The notes beneath the pieces were generated by a model, which was not told the DNA's origin, ran no database searches, and worked only from the letters and a program-made list of their open reading frames with translations. 23,425 bases of DNA from the NCBI RefSeq assembly GCF_000003605.2, contig NW_003120918.1, positions 434,903 to 458,327 of the forward strand. The letters are read 5' to 3'. Of this stretch, positions 1 to 10,200 are shown in pieces. Position 1 is the stretch's first letter; the number at the start of each line of letters is the position of its first letter. The stretch is from Saccoglossus kowalevskii. Its lineage: Eukaryota; Hemichordata; Enteropneusta; Harrimaniidae. A program made the position numbers and the translations under genes.

Positions 1-600
1 GAAATAAAGCTAGAATATAAATGAAATAAAGCCAGAATATAAATGAAATAAGGCTAGAATATAAATAAAATAAAGCTAGAATATAAATGAAATAAAGCTA
101 GAATATAAATAAAATAAAGCTAGAATATAAATGAAATAAAGCTAGAATATAAATGAAATAAAGCTAGAATATAAATAAAAAAAAAGCTAGAATATAAATA
201 AAATAAGGCTGGAATATAAATAAAATAAAGCTAGAATATAAATAAAATAAAGCTAGAATATAAATAAAATAAAGCTAGAATATATATGAAATAAAGCTAG
301 AATATAAATGAAATAAAGCTAGAATATAAATAAAATAAAGCTAGAATATAAATAAAATAAAGCTAGAATATAATGAAATAAAGCTAGAATATAAATAAAA
401 AAAAGCTAAAATATAAATGAAATAAAGCTAGAATATAAATGAAATAAAGCTAGAATATAAATAAAATAAAGCTAGAATATAAATAAAATAAAGCTAGAAT
501 ATAAATGAAATAAAGCTAGAATATAAATGAAATAAAGCTAGAATATAGATGAAATAAAGCTAGAATAGAAATAAAATAAAGCTAGAATAGAAATGAAATA
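1..600. repeat. 22-bp minisatellite, about 27 copies
   Basis: The first 600 bases are head-to-tail copies of a 22-bp AT-rich unit with the core AAAGCTAGAATATAAAT. About 27 copies are visible and the array runs off the left edge. Copies differ mainly at one position (GAAATAAAG or AAAATAAAG) and by one-base indels in the A run. It ends abruptly near 600 at ...GAAATACTAAAC. No coding potential is seen. Confidence 0.95.
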
Positions 601-1413
601 CTAAACAAGAGAATAAAGCAATTTTTCACAAACTTTGAATAATATGGCTTGAACTTGAACTATTCAATCTATCCTATGCTATATATTTAAATGAGAGAGG
701 AAACAACCTGATAATAAGTGGACGACCTTAATTCTTGTACAAAACGATTCATCGTTGGATTTCTAGATGGAGAACTAGCCACCCTTGCATTAAAAACTGA
801 CTAATCATAAGTTTATATTTCCGCCCATTTATTTGTTAGTGTTTTATAAAACTATCAGCCCGAGAGTTTCAGAACAATGCGAGACTTTCCTCAAAAGCAA
901 ATCACAGGAACGATATTGGTGGAATCCCCTTTGTCACCAGCTAGGGAAAAAATATTAGGTCTTTACGCAAATCCATTAACCTCTCCACTGGAAGTGTTTA
1001 TATTTCATATAAATGATAGGCAGGACAGGTCCTGAAAATTAGAACTTCCCCTACACATTTAGGTCATGATGACATCCCAGTGGTATCTTAAAATAGCTAT
1101 GACTCCTGTAACGGGAACACAGCTATGCTAGATCTAAACTTACTGTGATAACGTACTTAACATTCCTCAAATACCATGTACGTCACTGAGCCCTCGTTGC
1201 TAATGGTTACATTAATTTTGTTGCGTAAATCCTCGTTGGCCATGTAACTTTTCATCTGTACAGTCTTGATTGGCCCCTTTGATGTCTTTAACTAATTACA
1301 TTTTCCGGGATATTGCATGTATTCGCCTTTATGTTGGAGCAAAAACATTGTCAAAACATTAGCCAGTTACCCAGCTGTCTTAGCTGTCACACTTTCCAAT
1401 TCGAAACCTGAAA
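601..1413. other. Non-coding interval, no feature recognised
   Basis: AT-rich DNA between the minisatellite and the first duplicated block. No open frame of note, tRNA, transposon end or recognisable protein fragment was seen on either strand. Confidence 0.5.
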
Positions 1414-2209
1414 TTGGCTATTATTTTCAGCTCACCATTTTTTGTGAATAGTCGGGACATCACACTAACGCGCATATTGTGTTCTATTATCTACGTAAGG
1501 AGTGCACTTGGTGTTTCAGATGACCGCATTTTGTACTCTGTATATTCCATACCTTTCAGGTGTCAGGTCGTTCACCTCGAGTGCCCTACTTTAAACTATT
1601 AATGTGTAACGGGTGAGCCATTAGAGATTCTGGGAGGGGCGATGGCAGAAAACAAACTGTGCAAAATATTTGATTTTCTCTCACTTTTTTAATTAATTTA
1701 AGCGTGCATATTTTTTTTTCTATGAGTACACTGGTCTATATCTAGTGACATATCATTCTACTTATGCCTTAAATATATTATTCATATGAAAGAATACACT
1801 TCATTTATTAACGCCTGTGTTAGACCTAACATGCTTTGTGATATAGAAGGAGGACAAATGATATATGCACAGACTCTTAATGGCGATTATTTCTGCTGCT
1901 TGACTTTTAGTTCATCGTCAAATCCACTTTCTTGACAATAAATTAATGATTAAATGCCGAGGTTTCTTAAGTTTCGATTCTATGCAGATACGTGTTAATC
2001 AGAAAGTATAATACTATAAGTCATAGGTCATGTGAATTGACGTAACGACGACGATGGAAGTCAATAGCGTTTATTTCTAATGACGTGATGTGATGAATTA
2101 TTCATGAAAATATTCAATTCGGTAAAACAAACGAGCGAATAAAAACATTAAAATAGCTGACAACTATATTGATAACCAATAATTTGTCAAAGGCATTGAC
2201 CAGGTAGTA

Positions 2210-2470
2210 ACAATCTCCGAAAAAACACTCCAAAATAACACAGTTAAGGTTAATGTTATTGTCTTTTTCGTTTGCGCATGTTCACATTTGACTGATTTCA
2301 GACGTTGGTTAGTTAGTAACCGTTCGCGGGAATCACAATAACTCGCCAAAAAAAAAACATTTCAAAATAATGCAGTTAGAGCTAAAGATGTATTTTATCG
2401 TCTGCAAATGTTTTCGACATTTGACCGATTTTAAGCGCTGTACCACGTTAATCCAGTTTCTATTTTTAGT
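2210..2470 (+). repeat. Two-copy internal tandem duplication in copy A
   Basis: Two diverged copies about 132 bp apart. One has CCAAAATAACACAGTTA near 2230, the other TCAAAATAATGCAGTTA near 2362. Both are followed by a T-rich stretch and a 'CATTTGACYGATTT' motif (near 2285 and 2419). Confidence 0.6.
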
Positions 2471-2478
2471 AAGATTCT

Positions 2479-2492
2479 GTAGCCATGGCAAC
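2479..2492. promoter_or_regulatory. X-box-like (RFX) palindrome
   Basis: GTAGCCATGGCAAC differs from the classic RFX X-box palindrome at one position. The corresponding places in copies B and C do not keep it, so it may be a chance match. Confidence 0.25.
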
Positions 2493-2739
2493 GCTATATT
2501 AAAGGGTGAAATAGAATATTTCAGACAGCTGGCGCAGTGTATAAAATAATAAATTGTGAGTATTTTGACTGAAAATCATACTTCCTTGGCTTGACCTCAG
2601 CCATGGTAACCAAAGCCCAGACACACACAATAAAAACATTCAAGCTAACGACATCATTTCTGCCAAGTTCAGTTTCAGTGACCGTTTCACTTGTTTGAGC
2701 GCGATTTTAATTCGATCATCGCCACGTCTGTATTGCATG

Positions 2740-3676
2740 TTAATTAATGATATCCACGACGAGGTGGATCGTTAAGCAGGACACTGTGAAATACATGTAG
2801 AATATACAACACAACCAGGTGTAAAACCTTCTGTCTATATTTTTTTCAGTCAGCCATTTTTTTTCTCTGAATAGTTGTAACGGAACACTGACATACATAT
2901 TGAGTGCACGAGGTCTTTCAGTGAATAGATGACCGCAGTTTGCCCTCAACAGCATTCAGGTGCCTGGTCGTTCACTCCGATTACTCTATTTTACGCTCTT
3001 ATATCTGTGTATGGAAATACTTGATCACCACGTCAGAATTAAGTAGACAGGTTTTTTTTAGACGTAAACAATTCTGCCTTATGTATATGATTGACTCAAC
3101 TGATCGTCATGTTAAGTCCACCGCCTGACCGGTTTTAGGCGCTACACCACGTTCTCGTCCCGTGTTAAGTAAGATATCGTACCAGTGAGAAACGCTATTT
3201 TGACGGTGTTTCCTTCACACTGGCTGGTCTGTTGACATTCCAGCTAATGATTTAAAAGTTGCTAGAGGGTCGGCAAGGGGTATTTTCGTAAACTGTAATC
3301 AATTGATGTTTTGTTCGCTATAGTCTAATTTAAATAAATAAAAAAGTAAATTCGTAGACATGGACAAGATGTAAAATATAAATTAAACTTTGATCTTAAA
3401 CTCAAATTATCAAAAATATTATGAAAACGTAAAATGTAATTAGGAAATTGCTTTATCTATAAAGTTGTAATAACCTATTTTTTACGGTAAATGTAACTTA
3501 CATTTTATTTCCTGTAGAAACGTAAAATGCCGTTTTATTTCCTGAAACCTGTACCAGCTACCCCCTGCCTTCCTTGTTCTAATAGAAAGCGGATTGATGA
3601 TTATGTGTTGCAATCTACTGTATACTGCATTATAAAGTTTCCTATTGACTTAGATAGCAGTGTTCATTCTGATTAC
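2740..3676 (+). repeat. Diverged upstream block, copy B
   Basis: Colinear with copy C. 2761-2850 matches 5881-5990 (GTGAAAT...AGAATA-ACAACA...TTCTGTCTAT). 2929-2990 matches the equivalent part of A and, more weakly, C. 3126-3230 matches 6701-6800 (GACCGGTTT-AGGCGCTA-ACC, then GTAAGAT and AACGCTATT-TGACG). 3580-3650 matches 6930-7002. Compared with A and C it lacks the roughly 1-kb middle part near the CRE-like site. It leads directly into the broken exon 1 that follows. Confidence 0.65.
3602..3650 (+). promoter_or_regulatory. Copy of the core promoter block in copy B
   Basis: This 49-bp block matches 6954-7002 at 47 of 49 positions by eye, and includes a canonical TATAAAG. The exon copy immediately downstream is clearly more diverged. 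It probably derives from the transporter's core promoter. Confidence 0.45.
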
Positions 3677-3680
3677 GGAC

Positions 3681-3810
3681 AACATCACAAGACGGAGGCT
3701 GTGTCAGTTGGCTGGCTGTTACCGGTTCGCATATTTTCTGCATGCTCATTTCTCAGAAACACTGGTGTTTACTAGTCGCTTGGTCTAATGTTCAATAGAA
3801 ACACACATTG
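3681..3810 (+). pseudogene. Broken copy of transporter exon 1 (copy B)
   Basis: The stretch aligns with exon 1 of the transporter at 7024-7228. In one frame it reads a QDGGCVSWLAVTGSHIFC-like peptide matching QDGGLCGWLVVLGSHICC of the live exon. An extra segment (CAGAAACACT) then shifts the frame. The following GVY is joined to a stop codon (TTACTAGTC in place of TTACCAGTC), and the match fades after about 3800. No splice donor at the expected place and no copies of exons 2-4 are visible before copy C, so this is a dead fragment. Whether it began as a whole gene or as a promoter-plus-exon duplication cannot be told from what remains. Confidence 0.75.
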
Positions 3811-5744
3811 CTTTCGCCTATGTCGCGATACACAAGATTTACTAGAGAATGACTCTTGTCCATTTTGTCCACACAACAAGTGCATATCGTAGATGAATAA
3901 AATCTGGGTACCCTCATGTCGAATGTGGACACATATTCCAGGAAATCGGAGGTCATTTATGTCACTGTTATAATCGATTCATAGGTCTAGTTAAACAAAT
4001 AATTAATTAGTTGAAATATGTGGATTGGTGGCGATGATTATCCTTCGGCTTCTCCACAAAAAGAAATGTTTTGTTTTAGATTATAACAGTTGTATACGAA
4101 TAGTTCAACATCCGAATATCTCCTTTCTTCACAGCCAAAGTATTGGAGGATGAGGTTTTCTATAATAAAGTGTGAACTATAAAACAGAGTTTTTATAATA
4201 CCATATTACGGGAAGATGGTTTTATTTTTATTATCAACAACATCTTTGCAGCAATATCCCACCCTCTTCAACACATGGAGTAAATTTCCCAGCTCAGTCG
4301 ATATGCCAGGGTACACTTGCAGACTGTTATAAAAAAACAAAGTCTACATTCGTGAAAACTATTCAATCCAGGGTTTTGTAGTGAATGACTGGCATTAACA
4401 TTCAAAATATTGTTGACAGATATAATAAGCTTGTGGTTAAATACAATAAAACTATGATGATCTCACATGGCATTATACTGATTTGTCATGATTATGACTC
4501 AGAATTGGAAATGACAGGTTGCTACATGTGGAGCAGCATGCTCTCAATTTTTTCGAAATAGCTGAAATCATGTTATAACCCTAAATGGCTCTGATAGGAA
4601 GAAATAGACAAAGCCAGGCTGATGCCACTAAAACGGAATGGTTGAACATTCTGCAGTAGATAGGTGATACCTGATTTCTACAAATGGACAATGAAAGCGA
4701 TTACCTTAAAACAATAGCAAAAACGAATTAGACAACACTTTTGGAATTAAGCCATGTAATGTAACTTCTTGAGTTATGTTTTAACCTTACAGTCAGTATG
4801 AAGTGACGTAGAATAAGACGGACTATTTACTAAGTGGCTACTGACGATGATTTTTCTCTTACAGAACCTAAAAACAATATTTAACTTAAATTTGTTGATT
4901 GTAATTTTGTTATTTGAAATTTTTCATACATATTGTCAACATGCCAATTGTATTTCACCTTATTTGCATTATTATTGGCATGACCGCATTTGTTGCAAGG
5001 TCAATATTTTTATCACCTACATTTTAATCATATATTTACTCAATTAGTGTCTTATGAGAGGACTGTGTGGAAGAAATTATTCCTGCCGTGTCCCCCCCCC
5101 CCACCGTGAATTATAGAAAAGTTGCGTTCGTCAAAGTACATTGACATTATGGTATTCTGGGTTAACAGATCAAATATAAAAGTACCACTGCGAACAGGTC
5201 ATCTGTCAAAGGTTGACAGTTGGCATATCAACTGCTAACTATGCACCTGGATATGATGTACGATGCCACTGGTTATGACCTGCTTTATCCATGATAATTT
5301 GCCTGCAAAGTGCGAAGAATCATATTCCTACGTGTCACTGTATTTCTATATGGCAAAATAGCTATCATTGTGTTTGACCCACAGAGTACGACCAATGATA
5401 ATAATACATTTCCCACTTTAATTGTTTAATTAACAATTTAATCTCCTGGGAATCCATCACCCACTATCAAATAATCCACTGAAAACTCTTCAATTTCGGA
5501 CAGATTAAAAGCAGGACAAGCCATAACAAAATAGAATTGCGCAATCACACATATACGAATGTGTGTTTATTCAATAAACTATTCATTTCCGCGTGTCGCA
5601 GTGTCATCCTACACAGTACCGTATATAACTCACAATCAGAACGACATGTATACTAAATTGTGTGAAATCATTGCGACCTTGACCTGATCTTGACCTCGAT
5701 GATCAAAGTCGGATGCATACGATACAATTATTTGAACCTAACCC
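3811..5744. other. Non-coding interval, no feature recognised
   Basis: About 1.9 kb of AT-rich DNA between copies B and C. It holds a run of 12 C near 5091-5102 and a near-palindrome around 5418-5438 (AATTGTTTAATTAACAATT). The only open frame above 60 codons (near 4847-5047) has low-complexity Leu/Ile/Asn-rich composition and looks incidental. No relics of transporter exons 2-4 were seen. Confidence 0.5.
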
Positions 5745-6506
5745 TATGCCATAATCGGTACGTTAATCCACCGTGTAAGAATTTGTGACGTAACCGTTAG
5801 AATTAGTGTGAGTCGGTTCGTACTTCTCTGAAATCCTGTCTGTATTTTACGCGTATTTAAATTTACTAATATGAAGTGGTCTACCGCGATGAGAATTGAG
5901 GCACAGTGAAATCGTAAATTATATATAGAATACACAACATATTCAAGGAATACAAGATTCTGTCTATCATTTTATAAGTCTGAAAACAATTTGCTAGTGA
6001 ATGGCAGAGACTACATCCAGTGTTTTCTGTCATTTTGCTATATAAATCACGTGTATTTTTTAGTCTAGAGAATACCTCTGTTTGCCCCGTTTTATTTGTA
6101 TATGTTTTGAGGTGCCGGGTCGTCCACATGCTGTATTTCTGTGTAAGGAAATAATTTGTTACGCTACCACGTGACAAATGAATTTCAAAGCTAGACCTAT
6201 AATTAATGACCTAGTATTATACCTATACATTAATTATATTATACACACGAAGGCATACACTAATTTTATTGACGCAAGAGATACTACATGCTATCAACAT
6301 TGAAAACGACATTATTTGTTCCCAGACCGCTGATAGCCATGTTTATGAATTGCCAGTATACATTTAGTTCTGCCCCAAATCTCTTGGTTATTGACGAAGT
6401 AAAAATCTAATGCTTACGTTTTATAAATCCGGTTCTGTCTGGATACATGTCTGTAAGCATTTATAACATTACAGTAACCATGGATGTGGATAGCATTAGC
6501 TTCGAA

Positions 6507-6514
6507 TGACGTCA
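6507..6514. promoter_or_regulatory. CRE palindrome TGACGTCA
   Basis: A perfect 8-bp CREB/ATF consensus about 0.5 kb upstream of the transporter start. It is preserved exactly in copy D (12833-12840) and as TGACGTGA in copy A (near 2081). Motif match only. Confidence 0.4.
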
Positions 6515-6953
6515 CTAAGTATTGCGTGCTGTGATTAATTATTCATGAGATGATCGATTCGATAGAAGAAACGAGTGAATGAAATAATAATTAAAACACG
6601 AGTCTCAATATTTTTTCAGTACTCTGACCAGGAAGAAAACCTTGTAATTGACAACAGATAACTGAAATGTCACTGCATAATAAATCAGCTGGGTTCAGAT
6701 TAGACCGGTTTCAGGCGCTATACCGCATTTCAATACCATATATAGTAAGATCTAGTATTCGTGAAAAAAACGCTATTCTGACGACAGTGTTTGTTTCATG
6801 CAGACTGTTTTTCAGACATTGTGAGTGTTGCATTGTTAAACATACTATTTCAAAAATTTGCCACGCGCAAATGTTGGTGATTCCATTCCCTTTGCACAGC
6901 CGTACGATTCTTCAAAACGTAAAAGATATTCTAATAGTGATCTGATTTCTGTT

Positions 6954-7023
6954 TATGTGTTGCAATCTACTGTATACGGCATTATAAGGTTTCCTATTGA
7001 CTTCGACAGGAGTGTACATTTTG
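6954..7023 (+). promoter_or_regulatory. Candidate TATA core promoter of the transporter
   Basis: TATAAGG at 6983-6989 sits about 40 bp before the chosen ATG. With the usual 25-30 bp offset, transcription would begin near 7012, giving a very short 5' UTR. The 49 bp at 6954-7002 are nearly identical to 3602-3650 in copy B, where the box is TATAAAG. An alternative reading is a splice acceptor at 7008-7009 (TTCGACAG) joining an upstream non-coding exon. Transcript data would decide. Confidence 0.4.
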
Positions 7024-7228
7024 ATGTCGAAACATACGACCAGAACACAAGACGGTGGCCTCTGCGGTTGGTTGGTTGTTCTCGGTTCTCATATTTGCTG
7101 CATCTTCATTCACGGTGTTTACCAGTCGTTTGGTCCACTGTTCGTGGCACTACAAAGTTACTTCGATGCAACCTCTGCAAGCACATCGTGGATTTTGTGT
7201 ATATCTCTATTCTTGCAACTCGGATTAG
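7024..7228 (+). CDS. Transporter coding exon 1
   Basis: Encodes residues 1-68 plus the first base of Gly69: the DGG motif, TM1 (about 16-38) and the start of TM2. The donor is TTAG|GTGAGT. An in-frame stretch runs upstream to 6997 but has no ATG. The 5' boundary is the least certain part of the gene. Diverged copies lie at 3681-3810 and 15385-15700. Confidence 0.85.
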
Positions 7229-10200
7229 GTGAGTACACCAGCTGTATTAAATATCTCATTTGAGTAATTAATATTCCATAAGTTGTTTACCTGGGAATGT
7301 TTGTTGTAGCAGTCACAGTGATTTAGATTTCGCAGCCTCTACAGCTTGAGCTGCATCACGCATTATCGAAATTATCACATTATCACGCATTATCTTGCGC
7401 GCATTGAATAAGGTTATTAATGAACACCGTGATCAAAACACCATTCGGAACACTGATTGATCTCGAGGAGCCTCGGGCGTATCTCATCGCCGAAGTGCTG
7501 ACAACGGAAGCAGACTAGGGTGAATTAGAAGCTATAGAGGACGCTATTTTCAGAAAATGCGTCGGAAGCTAACAGACATAACTTTGGAAACCAATTATTT
7601 CCTACTAACTTACACGTAGACCATGAACACAATAACAGCATAATTTGATATACCAGGAATGCGACATTACGCGGTTTCCCACCGGTACTGAACATTCTCT
7701 GCTCAGTACTGGTGGAAACCACGTAATGTCGCGCGATGGCGTTTACAGGCGTTAACTGGCCTCAGGCCTCCGTCCTCCACTGAAATGCCTGCGGCACTCG
7801 TTTGTCGATTTAGTATACTAACAAATTAGGCCCGAGGACTGTCGACAGTCTAATGGATTATCTATATCAAAACATCTCAACACAAATATACTACGGTGGT
7901 TATTTTGTGCCAGGAAATTAGTTTTTATCAAAAATGTCCTGGAAATATTCATACTTCCATTGTACTCCTAATCATTCATATGAGAGCTTCTGTGCAGCAA
8001 AAAATATTTTCAAAATTGACTGATTCAGTTCAATTTGCGGGTCAGGTCAAAGGTTAATGCTTGGCGCTGGTGTTTTGTTCATAATATGCATATAATGCGT
8101 TAGTAACGACCATTGAGTACATTTTCTATTATATATTAATAAGAGTTTTATTTGTCTTCACGGAGGACGTAAGGCGAATAATTTTAGGATAAAAGTGTAC
8201 AACATTGTACCGCTTTATTTGAAAATAATTTTAATGATTTAGTGGAGAATTATATACATGTAATGTAAGTGTCCCGGAAGTGCAATTGTCATTATATGTA
8301 TATTAAGTAAGTTCACGGCGAGGAGTCTTCATTCACATAAATGACGAATTACGTGGGTTTGTACAACTATGAATCGACTTATTTGTCTGGAGAATTACTA
8401 CAATTGTACAAGTTTCACTATTTATCTTACAATTATACATAGATGACGTAATGACAGCATGCCAATTATAATTTTCTTGTTGATTTGTCTTGGTATATAT
8501 ATATATATAATCGTTGATGAAATGTTAAATACATTTTGAGAGTGAATTTTTAATTATACGTATACAATATAATGCATTAGATTAGCTGTGATTTGATTAA
8601 TAAATAATAAATGACGAGCCCATGTGATACACACGGTCGATATTTGAAACACGTACACTCTACCAAACGATGTACATCACAACAAGTGGTAGATTTCGTT
8701 TTGATGGCTCGCTTCTGTCTCTCTGAAAAGTTCATAGATTTTGGCAAACCCACTCTTGCGTACATTCTAACATCCAAAAACTCGTTGCAAAAGTTACACA
8801 TTTATTTTTATTCAATACAAATATATACAATATAGTGCAAGTCAGAGAAATCTTGAAAACAATATAATAATCAATAACCAAGTAATAAAAGTATGAAAAT
8901 ATGAAACATTACACATGTGTAATGACGTCATCTATATTGGGTTTACACGTAATATATGTGGGCATACAGGTAATACACAGTTAATTGAAATTACAATATT
9001 ACTGTAAGGAAATGTGGTGTTCGTGATGATACTCACATTATGTGTTTCTGAATACCGTGTGTTTCAAGTAATCAACATTAATTTGAATAACATGGTTTGG
9101 AACATTAGAACAAATGATATGTACAAATCAAACTATAACATTACTTTGCCTGTGAAGCAGCCCCAGTACACTGATATGTCTTTTTCTACATTGGTAGTAA
9201 TACAATCTTTTGAATGTTTTTTTTTTTTATATTTCTCACCAGGTCCGTTAGCTAACGTCTATGTAAAAAGGTTTGGATATAGAGCAACTGTCATGACCGG
9301 AACGTTGATATCATCCATTGGATTTTTTTCCAGTTCGTTTGCACAAAGTATTCAAGTTCTATACATAACATATGGAGTATGCATAGGTGAGTTATTTCTA
9401 AATGATTTTACAAGCAAAAAAATATTTAAAATGTCCAGAAGAATCACTTTTTAACATAATTGCAGTCACTAATGGAGTGTGTCTTTGATAAATACAGGGT
9501 AATTTAGTAAACAAACATGGTCCTACTTCAATGTAAGAACTGATGCCAAGAAATGTATTGACTGCTGATGGTCGAAAATTCGAAGAAATTTTCATATACA
9601 TGCCGATGTGAAAACAGTGATTCGCAAATGTGAAGAGGAATGCCAGAGTGGGACACATCAATATATAATATATAATGTTAACAATTTTATTTTCCATTAG
9701 GACTAGGAAACAGTTTGATACTGACTCCTTGTCTTGGAATTATACCTCTGTATATTAAGAAGAAATACACACTAGCAAATTCACTAGCAGTACTGGGATC
9801 TGGAATTGGTCCATTTTTACTTACACCCATAATTCAACTACTAATCAACACGTACGGTTGGAGAGGCACGTTTATTGTGATGTCAGCATTAAACGCCCAC
9901 ATGTTTATATCGGGACTTTTTTTTAATACTCCAACCACCATCAGCCAGACTAGCATTCATCTAATATCGCGTCCAATTGATGATCAATATCTTACAAAAC
10001 GACATCATCATGAATGGTATGCTCCATTCGGCAACATAATTCACGCATTGGATTTGAAATTAATAAGCAGATATCCTCCTTTTGCCCTTCAAATTGTGTG
10101 CGTATTTATTGGCATTGGATTAGGCACCTTTGCAGTACCCTTGTTCATCGTACTTAATGCAAGTGATTTGAACCTGTCATCACCCTTTGTAATTGCACTG

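Larger units (their letters stand above)
1414..2545 (+). repeat. Diverged upstream block, copy A
   Basis: Several stretches occur again in the same order in copies B and C. Examples are the 'GATGACCGCA...TTCAGGTG...GTCGTTCAC' segment near 1519-1576 (also near 2929-2975), the 'TGACGTGATG...ATTATTCATGA' segment near 2081-2107 (also near 6507-6547), and the 'GACCGATTTTAAGCGCTGTACCACG' type segment near 2423-2447 (also near 3126 and 6701). No exon-1-like sequence is visible at its right end. It is older or more decayed than C and D. It could be an interspersed repeat instead of a segmental duplicate. Confidence 0.6.
5745..7023 (+). repeat. Upstream block, copy C (in front of the intact gene)
   Basis: This is the copy that leads into the intact transporter. 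It is colinear with A and B, and 6190-6460 is close to 12426-12765 of copy D: roughly 94% over about 215 bp by eye, starting at a shared AGACCTATAATTAATGACC. A perfect TGACGTCA (CRE palindrome) lies at 6507-6514 and is repeated in D. Open frames across the block (for example 6667-6945 and 6858-7232) are in frames different from exon 1 and are probably incidental. Confidence 0.65.

Noticed and set aside
1-600. CRISPR array
   Set aside because: The 22-bp units are directly adjacent with no spacers, in a eukaryotic context.
6858-7232. 124-codon plus-strand frame overlapping exon 1
   Set aside because: It reads exon 1 in the wrong frame (WSTVRGTTKLLRC); the transporter frame has the family match and splice sites.
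9398-9697. 99-codon minus-strand frame
   Set aside because: Lies within intron 2, antisense, with no domain.
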